From Chara braunii (lineage: Eukaryota > Streptophyta > Charophyceae > Charales > Characeae), in NCBI GenBank assembly GCA_003427395.1, contig BFEA01000273.1:1667658-1731657 (forward strand): a stretch of DNA of 64,000 nt. The letters run 5' to 3'. Below are positions 1 to 10,442 of this stretch, one piece after another. Numbering within the stretch: the first letter of the stretch is position 1; each line of letters starts with the position of its first letter. The notes beneath the pieces are model-generated. The model had not been told where the DNA came from. It was given only the letters and a program-made list of their open reading frames with translations, and ran no database searches. A program made the translations under genes and the position numbers.

Positions 1-325
1 AATTGCCAACCAAAAATCCCCCCCCCCCAAAAAAAAAAAAATTAAAATTTATTTTTTAATTTCTCTTCTCAACCTGTTAAGTGTTTTATTTTTTATAATT
101 CTTTAACATGATCTTTTTTTAAAAGAAAAAAGGGTTGCAGGGCTTAAAAATCCCTGCAACCCTTTTTTTTTTTTTTTGCTTATTAAATAAACTAGGAAAA
201 ATACAACAAATTCACGTCTGCGGCGCGGACGAGGCCAGCCGCGGACGCGGCCATATATGTGGCCGCCCTCCAAGCTCGACCCCGCGGAGGCGTCCGCGGG
301 TGTTTCATAGCCTGTCCCGCAATCT
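1..325. other. AT-rich start with hairpin and GC-rich module; no gene
   Basis: No convincing coding region. The stretch holds homopolymer C and A runs, a perfect hairpin at 126-168 and a GC-rich block at about 219-300. That block contains several CCGCGG and GGCCGC motifs and resembles blocks at 54000-54066 and 56460-56550. The short open frames across the GC block are compositional. Confidence 0.6.
126..168. repeat. 17-bp perfect hairpin flanked by A and T runs
   Basis: The arms at 126-142 and 152-168 are perfect inverted copies around GGGTTGCAGGG, with a 9-nt loop. The right arm runs into a long T tract. It looks like a bacterial terminator, but the setting is eukaryotic, so I call it only an inverted repeat. 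Confidence 0.7.
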
Positions 326-328
326 TTG

Positions 329-965
329 AAGTTCGGATCTCGGCGGACATCGATTGTTCAGTGGGGGAAAGATTAGAGACGACTTCATAACTCACAGAAA
401 AGGAGCAAATAGTTCAACTTCGCTTATATATAGACTTAATCGTTCGACCTGTTTCGGTAAATTACATCTGTGAAGTTTGGATGTTGGTGAACTTGAACGA
501 ATTGCACATCCTTAACATGCGAATTTCTATTTCGTAGAAGAGGACCGTGTCGTAAAAGTTTGGAGGTATTCGGACTTCTTCTCGTCGCCTTGTTTCGACA
601 ATCAGTGAAGTTTTGGGTACCGTCGAACGTGAACGATTAACGTCTTTTGCGATTTACTGGAATCATGGTGGTAACGGAATTTAAGTGAGATCGCCGACAT
701 CCGTACTTTTTTCTGTAGTTCCATTTGGACAATATCTTAAGTACGAATACTGGCGAACTACCGATTTTCACCTAATATTTGAAGTGTTGATCCTGACGAA
801 CTTGTTGTGGGCGAGTGTGTTTAGTCGCAGTTCGGTGAGATCCGGACGTGAAGACGATTTTCGCATCTTCGAAGTTCGCAAGTATCCGAACTTTGTCAGT
901 CTGCTCCTTGCCACAATGTGCGCAGTTCATTGATGAACAATGAAGTTCAACCTCGCTGATGAACA
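329..965. repeat. Cluster 1 of the palindromic-core repeat (AAGTTCG-N8-CGAACTT)
   Basis: At least seven degenerate copies of a 22-bp imperfect palindrome lie at about 329, 473, 556, 608, 683, 782 and 872, in both orientations and 52-144 bp apart. The best copies keep AAGTT at one end and AACTT at the other. The same core sits in every monomer of the satellites at 42.5-45.1 kb and 50.8-57.2 kb. This cluster is the most divergent. No gene is seen here. Confidence 0.55.
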
Positions 966-1139
966 ATGGAGGTCATTAATCAATGATTGTCCATCGGACT
1001 GCGACATAGCCCCTTCGACCATTCCAACTATAAGCGACTCGTCGAGAAGAAATGGGACGTAGGTGGGCGATCTCCCTATTTGTAGCTATTCTGGAATTCG
1101 AATCCTTTGATCGCACCCTCACGTCCGTGCACAATCCGA

Positions 1140-2160
1140 GTCAATGCATTCCTTTCTGGTTGGCAAATCGTTTAATTGATTGATTACTTCATGAGTTTGA
1201 TCAATAGATCGCTTGACCCACCAAGTGTAACCACAAACCACTCGCTTCGATCAATCCGTTGGTTGTTCGATTGAACGGCCAAAGAACCAATCGACAGGCA
1301 AGCGAGAAATCAATCAAACCAAATGGCACGTGGTGGATGACGAGCAATCGATCAACGAATCAAGCGGCACGTGGCGGATGACGCGCAATTGATTTACGAA
1401 TCAAACGGCACGTGGCGGATAATGAGCAATCAATTAAGCGAGCAATTCATCCGCCATGCGCCGTTTGGTTCCATCAATAGATTGTTAATCCTTTGTCAAA
1501 TGTCATTTGATTCGTTAATTGATTGTTTGCCATCTGACACGTGTGATTTGATTTGATTAATTGTGCGCTTGCTTGATTGCTCGGTCCTGATGTGTGGGTC
1601 GCACGATTGATTTTTGGCTTGTTATGAAATGGTACGCTGCGAATGACGAATCGGTCCAACTAATCAACCATTCCAATCAATTGGACATGTGGTTCAGTGG
1701 TTCACAAATGCATGTGGATCTAGCTGTCGTGCAATCACATCGGAACAAACAAGCGTATAATCTGCACTTGATCTACCAATTAACTGATCAATCAATAAAG
1801 CAAATAAACAAACAACCAGGGAATGAGTTTGATCAATAGATCGCTCTGCCACCAACCGCATCCACTAGCCATTCGATTTCGAGCAATCCGCATGTCTATC
1901 GATAGATTGAGCAAAGAATCAATCACTGAATCAAACGACACGTGGCGGGTGTCGCGCAACCGACCCAACGAGCAGTAAAACACCCAATGAAATCGTTACG
2001 CTGCGAATGACGATTCAGTGGAACCAATCAACCATCTTTTTTCAACAGGACACATGTTTCGCGAATGCATGTAGATCTATCTGCCATGCAATCACATCGA
2101 GACAAACACGCGATCAATCTCCAACTGGTCTACCAATCATTTGACCGATCAATCGAGTAA
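1140..2160. repeat. Direct duplication of a TGATCAAT-rich block
   Basis: Several segments occur twice in the same order: ATGAGTTTGATCAATAGATC at about 1190 and 1823, the CACGTGGCGG motif, and a ~170-bp piece at 1627-1797 that is repeated at 1988-2160 with roughly 75-80% identity by eye. This is an old tandem duplication of an unknown non-coding block. Short open frames inside it are not conserved between copies. Confidence 0.55.
1325..1447. repeat. Three 41-bp tandem repeats carrying CACGTG
   Basis: Units begin at 1325, 1366 and 1407. Each starts GGCACGTGG and continues into GGATGACG/AATGAG and a CAATC/GATT segment. A fourth, isolated copy of the G-box part lies near 1940. CACGTGG is the plant G-box/ABRE core, but in a repeat it may be there by chance. 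Confidence 0.7.
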
Positions 2161-2285
2161 TCGTAAAAATGCAAATATCACGGGGATGATCAAGTACTTC
2201 TTTTCGTATTCCAACGATTGACTGATTGTAGCGGTGCATTGGACGAGCCATCAAAGCGGTTGCTTGGGGGAACGGGTGATTCATG

Positions 2286-2354
2286 GACACACACGCATGC
2301 ACGCACACATACACACACACACACACACACAAGCCAACACGCATACACACACAC
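2286..2354. repeat. (CA)n microsatellite
   Basis: Interrupted ACACAC tract. It generates spurious His-Thr and Val-Cys reading frames on the two strands. Confidence 0.9.
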
Positions 2355-3185
2355 TATCGTGTCGATTGAAGGATATCCATCTTCCAATTGAAAGATTGAA
2401 TGACCGATTGATTGGTGGGAGAAGGTCGGATAGGTTGATTTGGGCATTTCAACGCGCTATTTTTCATATCACAAACGAAACAACAATAAAAGGCATCGGT
2501 GTACGTGAGGTTCATGCACTATTCACACAAACAAACACACACACAAACGAACACATTCGTATTGATGAATGCGATTTGCTCTTCGTACGACAACATGAAC
2601 GCAATTGAATGTGCATTATTTATGTTCGATGTCACTTGCACGATGGCAATTACATACATACGCAAAAACGATGGCCAACGTGCATGACGCATCATGGTTC
2701 CAATTTCTCATCCCCTTGATGATGTAGTGTTGAAAAACACTTATCGTGATGAATTCTGCAACGACGATGTCAACGGAGATCGGGAGTATCGTGCATAAAT
2801 GTGCATGTGAAAAGCGCTATGGTTGTGGCTCAACGACCGCAGGGGAGTAGTGTGGCGATTGCGCGAAACGAAAAGCGTGAAGACGGATCGAAGACGGCGT
2901 GCGCGGGGAGTTTTTGCACATTGTTCGTAAGATGTGCGAGCGGTGATTATGTTCATCTGTTCGTCGTGTGCGAGCGCGATAAGCCTCGAGTGCTCATGCT
3001 GCAAGCGACTGATCGTCGATGAGAATGTTTATTGTAGCGATCTGGAAGCACTGCGGATGGCGATGGAGTTGGGTTTGACCATGACGCTAGTCACCGTGAT
3101 TTACGGGCATTTGTGTTGACGAACGTGTTCGAGTGTATTTCGTCCGGCGGCAATACCCCAACGTAAACGTAGAGTCGAAATGAGC
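2355..3185. other. No recognisable feature
   Basis: Mixed-composition DNA with a smaller interrupted CA tract near 2529-2545. Overlapping short frames on both strands match no family I know and have no consistent codon pattern. Confidence 0.5.
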
Positions 3186-3224
3186 ATTTGGTGGTGGTGG
3201 TTGGGGGGGGGGGGGGGGGGNGGT
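3186..3224. other. Poly(G) run with an unresolved base
   Basis: A GGT repeat passes into a run of about 18 G and an N at 3221. The run length is probably not correctly assembled. Confidence 0.8.
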
Positions 3225-4277
3225 TCGTTCAAGAGTCGGACCAGCCACAACAGATCTAGCAGCGCTTCGAGGTTTTGTCGTGGGCAGTACCATTAGTTGG
3301 GCCAGTGTGGTTCGCTACCGCCCGACAAAACGGGTCCGTCGATCCAGGTAGCTCAATATTAGGAAGGTACCCAATAACCGTACCTAACCCGGGGCACAAA
3401 ATAAGCGAACAGGCCTGCCGATTCCCGTCGTGGACATAGATTGTTTTCGACAATCGAGGCGCGCCCATCCGACAACAGCATGGGGTGCTGTGGTCGCAGG
3501 CCCATAAGCGCGCCGATTCGTCTATCGAGCCCAGGCCTCACGACGCTTCTACTGGCCTCGATGAACGATTTGGTGCGCCTGCTGGCCTCGACGGATGACT
3601 TGGCGCGCCTGCTGCCCTCGATGGACGACTTGGCGTGTTTGCGGTCCTGCGGCCTAAGCAACCCATGTTGTCGTTGGACAGTCACGCCAGAACTGACGAA
3701 AATAATCGACGATCCTGACGGAAAGAAACTGTGGGTCTGTTTGTTTTTTTCTTGCTCCGGGAAGGGTAGCGTTGCATGGTACCCAAATGATGTCGGATTT
3801 GTGTGATCGACGAGGGTGTTTTGACACGAGGCGGTGGACTGCAGTATTCAGGTTGATGGCAACAACTGCGGCGAGGCCTTGTGGCACTGCTCGATTTCCG
3901 CATCAGATGGCCAAGGTGCGATTTTGCCAATGGCCTGCCTGGGATTATCACCGTGTCCGACAACCGCATTGAGCATGCGCGAAACAACTTCCGGGTCATC
4001 GGCCTCGCAAAGGGCTCCACCGTTCCGTGCACACTTTCTATCACACGAGCAGCTCCGCTACTCCAGCGTCGTCATCCTCCGCTACTGCTCGTTGCGCCAT
4101 TGTCGTCCACATAGACCCCCATACAAGGTACGCTTCAGTATGGACCTAATAGGCGATGGCGTCTAGCCACGTTATCGCCCACAATGTGAACGTCACCAGC
4201 CGTTTGCGCAGATTTTCGTCGACAACAGTTAACCCTCGCGTGAGTAACATTACTCGCGCTCGCCTATTTCGCTGGCC
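3225..4277. other. No recognised gene; contains a 30-bp tandem repeat
   Basis: A plus-strand frame of 121 codons (3441-3806) and minus frames of 108 and 120 codons overlap here. The overlap on both strands, the lack of any known domain and the repeat at 3552-3641 argue against a real gene. Nothing else was identified. Confidence 0.45.
3552..3641. repeat. Three 30-bp in-frame tandem repeats
   Basis: Units at 3552-3581, 3582-3611 and 3612-3641 would encode the decapeptide LAS(M/T)(N/D)DL(V/A)RL on the plus strand. Differences fall at mixed codon positions. It could be a coding minisatellite in a decayed gene or just a GC-rich minisatellite. Confidence 0.7.
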
Positions 4278-4463
4278 GAGTCTCTGAGATAGAGAACGAA
4301 AGAGAGATAGAGAAAGAGAGAGGTAATTATACAGAATCCGCAATGGCGATCACGGTCGATGGAAGCATGACGTCGTTCTTCCATCAACCGCCATCACCAT
4401 TGCGAATTTTGTGTGATTGCCTCTCTCTTTCTCTGTTTCTCTCGTTTCTTCTCTCTGGGACTC
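4278..4463. repeat. Long imperfect foldback (about 88-bp arms)
   Basis: The left arm 4278-4365 and right arm 4378-4463 are inverted copies separated by 12 nt. Over the inner 50 bp about nine positions differ, mostly transitions. The GA-rich outer part on the left pairs with a CT-rich part on the right. A transcript would form a long hairpin, as foldback elements or young plant miRNA precursors do. No TSD was found. Confidence 0.7.
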
Positions 4464-4487
4464 TCTTTCTTATTGCTCTTCTCTTTG

Positions 4488-4530
<43 letters not shown>

Positions 4531-4543
4531 TCTCTCTCTCTCC
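4464..4543. repeat. (CT)n microsatellite
   Basis: Nearly uninterrupted CT tract, directly continuing the right arm of the foldback. It gives false Ser-Leu and Arg-Glu reading frames. Confidence 0.9.
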
Positions 4544-4819
4544 ATGCGTTGGACTCCGCTCTGGCGAAGGCGACAAATGGCTAGATCATCGACAACCGCG
4601 ACAAAGAATGGCAGGCGGAGGACATTGTCGCACACCATTGGGTGAGTTGTCATCATGTATTATCCAACGTTGAGCACGCTTTTGAGGGTCCACCGAGAAC
4701 ACTGATCAAGTGTGAGTTGCTCTCTAAAACTGCACGCGTTAAGCATTGTTGTTAAAGCCCTCGAAAAGCGTGAGTGTCGATGAACGACACAGGCGAACTG
4801 CGCATGCGACGGAGTTTGG

Positions 4820-5690
4820 GCATTGTTCGGTGTGCATTTTACTGCCACGCGACATTTTTCGACGCGCGTTTCGTTCATTCTGTAATGTATGCGCCGATCG
4901 TTGCGTTACAGAATGTTCATTGTCCGACGTTGCCTCTGGACAACAACCTCGTTTACCATTGACAACATTGTTCGATAACAATGTTGGCACCACCCATCCG
5001 TGACATTGTATTTAAACCAACAGAGTACTTGACCCAGCTATCGACTGCGGCACTTCCCCATTAATGCGCCGCGCCTTTAGGGCTTCGGGGTACCGAACCA
5101 GAGTGGTTGGAAGTGCGAGCCAAAAACAAAACAAAACGGTAGGGGCATTCCAAGCTCGACATCGATAGTTGGGCCAAGTACTGGTGGTTTAAGTCTATAT
5201 ACAGTACAAATATAATACATACTCTAATTGACATCTATCTATAGATAGCCATCGTAGTGCGATCGATATATATCTTGTCGATACGATATATGTGGGACGA
5301 AATATATTTGGTCCATATATAAAAAGACCATATAATTGCTACCAATGATAAACTTATGTATTCCATTCTCCATTCGACGAACGTGCTTTATTTATGCATC
5401 TTTCTAAGCTTCGTCTTAATGTATCGTGAGTGCCCTACCTATACGCTTTCTTTTCATTAAATTCATAAACCAGACCGTTTGGACTTCGCAGTGATCGATG
5501 TGGCATGATGGCACTGTTCATCATTGAGCTGTATCTTCACCAATCGTTGCTTTTCAACATTGTTCGGTGTTGGATGTTGCCTCCTCATGATAACCTCGTT
5601 CGAGGTCGACGACATTGTTCGGTAAGGAACAATGCTGGCACCACCCCTTCGCAATGAATGTGTACCGACAAACAATGTCATTTTGTGTTG
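4820..5690. repeat. Cluster 1 of the ACATTGTTCG palindromic repeat
   Basis: The block at about 4905-5010 recurs at about 5550-5690: ATTGTTCG, then GACGTTGCCTC or GATGTTGCCTC, then ACAACCTCG or ATAACCTCG, then GACATTGTTCG and GGCACCACCC. The copy at 4964-4985 is a perfect 9-bp inverted repeat, AACATTGTT-N4-AACAATGTT. The same motif is amplified at 57.5-58.1 kb. No gene is seen. Confidence 0.55.
5012..5192. mobile_element. MITE-like element with TIRs, bounded by TTAA
   Basis: Inverted ends of about 32-34 bp (left 5012-5045, right 5161-5192) differ by one 2-bp gap and a few substitutions. Both ends lie against TTAA (5012-5015 and 5189-5192). The interior is about 115 bp and has no coding capacity. 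TTAA targets suggest a piggyBac-type non-autonomous element, but TTAA is itself palindromic and the ends are not canonical, so the family is uncertain. Confidence 0.5.
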
Positions 5691-5875
5691 TTTACCCTTT
5701 TATGAAAGTGTGCACATCTATTGTGTGTCCGAGACAGGTGACTACGAGTTTACGTGTGTGTGCATGTGAGCGTCACATGTCTTTTTAACGACGCTGTCAT
5801 GGCGCGAAAATGACTTTCTACCACCTGTCAACAATGATGGTTTATCACAGACTGATGCGTGTTCCTTCTCATAAT

Positions 5876-6256
5876 TGTGGCGGACCTGCCGGCCCGGTGC
5901 CGGGATGGCTGCCCGTCAGGATCAAGACGAGGGGTTGAGGGGGAGGAGATGGAGATGGAGCTGGAAGGGAAAGCGCGGCTCCGACACGGACGAAACAGGC
6001 ACGTACTTGAAAAATGCAGAATAAAGAATGATCGAAAAACAGACTGCAGCTGGGGTATACCCCCAGCGGACTGACTAGACTGGACTGGACTGGACTAGAC
6101 TGGTCTGGTACTGACAGTGGTACCAGGCAGGACTTGACTAAGACTGAAATAACACACAACCGGTGGGGTCATACCACGACATAGTCCAATAGGTCGAAAA
6201 CGCAAATAGTCGAATAGGCCCTGGATGTAGGCCAGGGCAGATAGAGACTCGTTGCA
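5876..6256 (-). repeat. LTR1 (3' LTR of element A)
   Basis: Starts TGTGGCGGACC and ends GTTGCA on the plus strand, matching LTR2, LTR3 and LTR4 throughout. Inside are a GACTGGACTG repeat, the block before GGTACC and the conserved AATAGGCCCTGG segment. It is slightly longer (381 bp) than the others, partly from a small insertion near its left end. Confidence 0.85.
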
Positions 6257-7390
6257 CGATCCTCAGACCTGTAATGGATCGCAAGAGCCATCAGCACACT
6301 ATCCGCAAAAGCAGCGGAACTCTGCAATAAAGAAAGCTGAGAAATCTAGGATGCGGAGCAAGCTCCATGCGGAGTTCATGCGATGCAGCCTAAGCTACAT
6401 AATGTCAAATGAGAAACAAATGTTTGATATACACGTCCTAACTAACAGCAGAAAAACAAATGTTTGGTATACACAATCCTAGAGTCCTAGAGGCAATTGC
6501 CTCAATGTTGAAAGGAAAAAGAGCAATATGTCACAAGTAATGGTCATGTCCTTGAACCACTAAGAGTGGGATGGTCTCAGAGGGGGTGAATGCAACGTAA
6601 GAATCGAAACTCGTAAGGGCAGTCGCACACGAAGGTGGGATAGGTCATCAGGCTCAGGGTGAGGGAGTGGTAGCGAAGCAAAACCAATGACCCTAACAGA
6701 TAGACCATCAAGGCTGGTAATGCTCGAAGAAAAGGTGACACCATACGAGATCGACCATGAGAGGGGAACCTGGAAAAGAGTGGTTATATGCCTAACTGAA
6801 GGCATGCAATGGCCGACACTAGGGTGATGAGGGATGCAGTTGGCGAGGGACACTTGCACACAACTCACAAACTGGGGGAGGGAGCTAGATCTGTGAGCAG
6901 TGAAGCCAAGACAACGCTACGGTCCCATTGCCTATGCGATACCAAGGGAGAGCCGAACTCAAAGAGATCCAGCTAAGAGAGAACCATCATGCGACACATG
7001 CAAGGGAATGTACACGGTAGGGTGGTGGCGTAAGAGAGTTACGTCCAAAGTAGCTGAAGCCGATAAGGTAGCTGAAGTCATAGAAGTGGTCGATGACGTC
7101 GATGAAGTAGGAGTCGATTTGATGTTGAAGCAGAGACACAAAACACGGACATCCTGAAGAAACTGATGATGAAGTACTTAAGGTGTGAGTCAGAAGGAAG
7201 AAGATAAGTGATCAGAGTGTCGGTCGTCGAGACGCCGAGGGCGTCGACGAGTGCGTTGTGGACGCGGCACACTTCCGTCTACTGTTGAAGAAAGGCCTCA
7301 GAGGGAGCGGGCTCGTCCTCAACAATCTCCTCAACAGGAGGAGGAGGAAGAGGGTCAATCGGCTGGGTAGGAGCAGATGTCTCAGCACAG
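6257..7390 (-). other. 3' untranslated region of element A
   Basis: Conserved in order with 18480-19219 and 28473-29443, but without a domain. It holds the strand-biased tail of pol, which encodes a low-complexity segment after the chromodomain. No clear polypurine tract lies beside LTR1. Confidence 0.6.
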
Positions 7391-8770
7391 TCAGATGCAC
7401 ATCCGAGCGTGCTCCAAGCGCTCGAGGAGCTCCCAAATAGCTTCCTCATCAGGATAGCCCCTCCAACTCACAAGGTACTCGATGCGTGGAGTGGTATCAT
7501 CGGTAACTTTGCGAGATACGATGTCGGAAACGATGAACTCCTCGTGACCGTCCAGCATGATAGGTGGAGGATGCTCATAAGGACGTCCAGCGAAGTGCTC
7601 AGATTGTTTGCGATAACAACACAACAAGAAGATGAGGTAAACATCGTGTACACGAGCCTCTCGAAGGTAAGCAGATAGCTTCACACGAAAGTTGACTGGA
7701 CTAGCGGCAATATCATAACCGACGGGTTGAGGGATGCGGCATGGATCGAAGAAGCGACACTTGAACTTGCGAAGCGTATCCGATTTGAGTTGCAAGTGGC
7801 GTGCGTTGATAGGCACATCGTCACGGAGAATGGATGATCCATTTGTGATCAGTTCGCTCGTGCGGTCATGCGAGTTTGGGAGTCGGCTAGACTCTTGTGC
7901 TCGCTTTATAATCGTTATCATGTGGGTGATCCTGTCGTCAAGCGCAAGACAACGAGTGCATGGGCGCAACGACGACGGTTGTAGGAATTCTGTAGGTATG
8001 CAAGGGTGGTAGTTTAGGTCGCAATAGAATGACGACATCCTCATGGCTGACGAAACACGTGGTTATACGCAATCTCCACGTTAGTGTAAGTCTCACTACT
8101 GGTCACCACTAATAAATGTTCGGAGGATATTAGTGAGAGTTTTATTGGTGACCTCGGTCTGACCATCACTCTGAGGGTGGTACGGCGATGAGAAGTCGAG
8201 CTGGGAACTGTACACCTCGTGTAGGCTTCGCCAGAATGTGGTGGTAAAGCAAGGGTTACGGTCGGAGATGATGCTCTAAGGTAAGTCGTGATTTCTCACG
8301 ACCTGGTCGAAGACGATGTCGGCGACCTCACGAGTGTTAATGCGATAGCGGCACGAGACAAAATCTGCACGCTTCGTGAAGCAATCGACGATGACCAAGA
8401 TAGCATGATGACCACGCTCAGTGCGTGGAAGAGGGGGACCAATGAAATCCATCGAGATGGGCTGCCAACGAGCGTCGGGCATGGGTAGAGGTTGAAGTAA
8501 TCCATACGGATGGTGGTTCGCACTGTTCACCTCTTGGGAGGTAGGACAATCACGGATGTGGGCTTTGACGAACTCCTTGGACTTCGGTCAGACGTATAGG
8601 CGACAAACATGAACCAACGTCTTGTGGAAACCCATATGACGGGCAACTGCCTGGTCATGGAACTCTGCGATAACTTGGATGCGGAGCTGTTCGGTGTAGG
8701 GGACGCAGATACGTGGTTCTAGCTGATCAGATCTGCCATGCCAGTCCACGAGGTCGTTCTCACCGAGTGA
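7391..8770 (-). pseudogene. Integrase with C-terminal chromodomain, element A (broken)
   Basis: Minus-strand frames encode an integrase N-terminal zinc region (EFHDQAVARHMGFHKT, but CPTSQ in place of CPTCQ, so one cysteine is lost). The core start MDFIGPPLP follows, carrying the first catalytic Asp. The 217-codon frame 7391-8044 holds a GPY/F-like region (FDPCRIPQPVGYD) and then a chromodomain (IEYLVSWRGYPDEEAIWELL). Integrase inserts the cDNA, and the chromodomain is the targeting module that defines chromoviruses. Stops and frameshifts separate the pieces, so no enzyme can be made. Gene order PR-RT-RH-IN is typical of Ty3/gypsy. Confidence 0.85.
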
Positions 8771-10442
8771 GTATTAGGGAACAACCTTGCCACTTTGCAG
8801 TGTCGCGTGGATGACGCGATAATCCAGGTGGTGGAGGTACTGAGTACGATATGCGTCGATCACCAACTGATCAAAAGTGGTGATGGAGATGGCAGCAAGA
8901 TGGAGGGATTCCTGATTGTGATTAGGACGGCGGGATAAGACATAGACGACGCCGTTCATTTCGCCCTGACAGGGCTGAGTGGTGAAACCGAATTTGGATA
9001 AATCACGCCATCATCGTGCCCGTCAAGGGGAAAGTTTGGGCTTCGTGAGGAAAGCCTGGACAACTGAGTTGTTCGTGCGCAATGTGAAGGTCGCCCCGTG
9101 CAGATAATGACGCCAATGTCGGGTAGCATAATCTACTGCAAAAGCCTCACGTTTATTGGAAGTGTAGTTTATCTTGGCAGGCAGTAGTTGACGGGAGTAG
9201 AAAGCGATCGGGCAATCCCCAGCGCAAGCCTCGATGGTCCTATCCTCCGCGATGGTCGAGGAGTAAGTAATGGGAGGACTGTCAGTGGAGGGAAGTGATG
9301 GGAGGATAAGCGTTAGTCGAAAGGAGCAACAAGGCGATAAGTTGAATAAGGAGGAGGGGGAAATACCTGAGAAGGTACAACTCGTACTGCAAAATCTGAC
9401 AAATCAATGGTGACGATGCAGAGACAATCAACATCGGAAAGACGATGAACCGGCGCAAAAATCATCGCCTTCTTGAGGGTGCGAAAGGCGTCTTTGTAAA
9501 CAAGTGTCCAAAACCACGGCGGGTTTTTCTTGAGGAGGGTGGAGGTAAGGACGTAGAAATACCTAGCATATCCATGGATGAAATTACTATAGTAGCTAAT
9601 GAGTTCTAGGAAACTGTGAAGCTGCTTGGTAAATGTGGGAACGGGCCACTTCGCAATAGCAGTGATCTTCTCATCGTCCATGTGGAGACCTAGAAAGTCA
9701 ACTTTGCTCTGGTTAAAGCGGCAGTTACTAAGCTTGGCATAAAAATCATGCTTGCGTAAGCGCTATAGGACATCGCGGGGGTGTCTGAGATAGTCTTCTA
9801 AGCTACGACTGTAGACCAAGATGTCATCCAGGTATACTAGAACGTATTCTTCAAGGATGTCCCTGAAGATATCGTTTATCGTCGTCTGGAAGGTGGCGAG
9901 CGCATTGGTTAGGCCTAATGGCATCACTGTGAATTCGTACTGGCCGAAGGGCGACCGAAAGGCGGTCTTTGGTTGGTCCTCTGTAGCTACGTGGATCTGA
10001 TGGTAATCACTACGAAAATCGATCTTTGTGAAGAAGCGGTTGTCTGCCAGATGGTTAAACAACTCATCCGCGCGAGGCATGAAATAGTTGTTGTTAATTG
10101 TGTAACGGTTAAGGTTGCGGTAGTAAATGCAGAGGCGATGAGTTCCGTCTACTTTGCGAGCAAAGAGGACGAGTACCCCCCAAAGGGAGTTACTGGGTTT
10201 AATAAAAACCCAGTCGAAGGAGCTCCTCAAGCTGACTCTTAAGTTTTGTCGCTTCCGGAATCGAGAGTCGGTAGGGTACCTGATGGTGGAGACAATAGTC
10301 ATACACGAGTTGGATAGAATGTTCAACACCACGCATCGGAGGGATCCTGCTGTATGAGAAATATGAGGGAAAAACCTCCTAATACTCCCGAATCAAATCG
10401 CGAACGGCAGGTTCTAAGTCCGTCGTGAACCACATTAGTTCC
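8771..10442 (-). pseudogene. Reverse transcriptase and RNase H, element A (broken)
   Basis: The minus frame 9763-10332 carries the RT palm: LFARKVDGTHRLCIYYRNLN, FFTKIDFRSDYHQI, and YVLVYLDDILVYS with the catalytic Asp pair. In B and C a stop codon sits right before this motif; here a Glu codon is kept. Frame 9313-9681 continues with the RT thumb/connection (FLELISYYSNFIHGYARY) and the start of RNase H. Frame 8774-8959 has the C-terminal NGVVYVLSRRPN. These copy retroelement RNA into DNA. At least three interruptions break the reading. Confidence 0.85.

Noticed and set aside
126-168. Rho-independent terminator
   Set aside because: The hairpin plus T run has the right shape, but there is no bacterial gene or bacterial context.
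3441-3806. 121-codon plus frame with decapeptide repeats as a gene
   Set aside because: Comparable open frames exist on the other strand across the same DNA, and nothing outside the 30-bp repeat looks like a protein domain.
4343-4673. Ser/Leu-rich and Arg/Glu-rich frames
   Set aside because: They are products of the CT/GA microsatellite and foldback.
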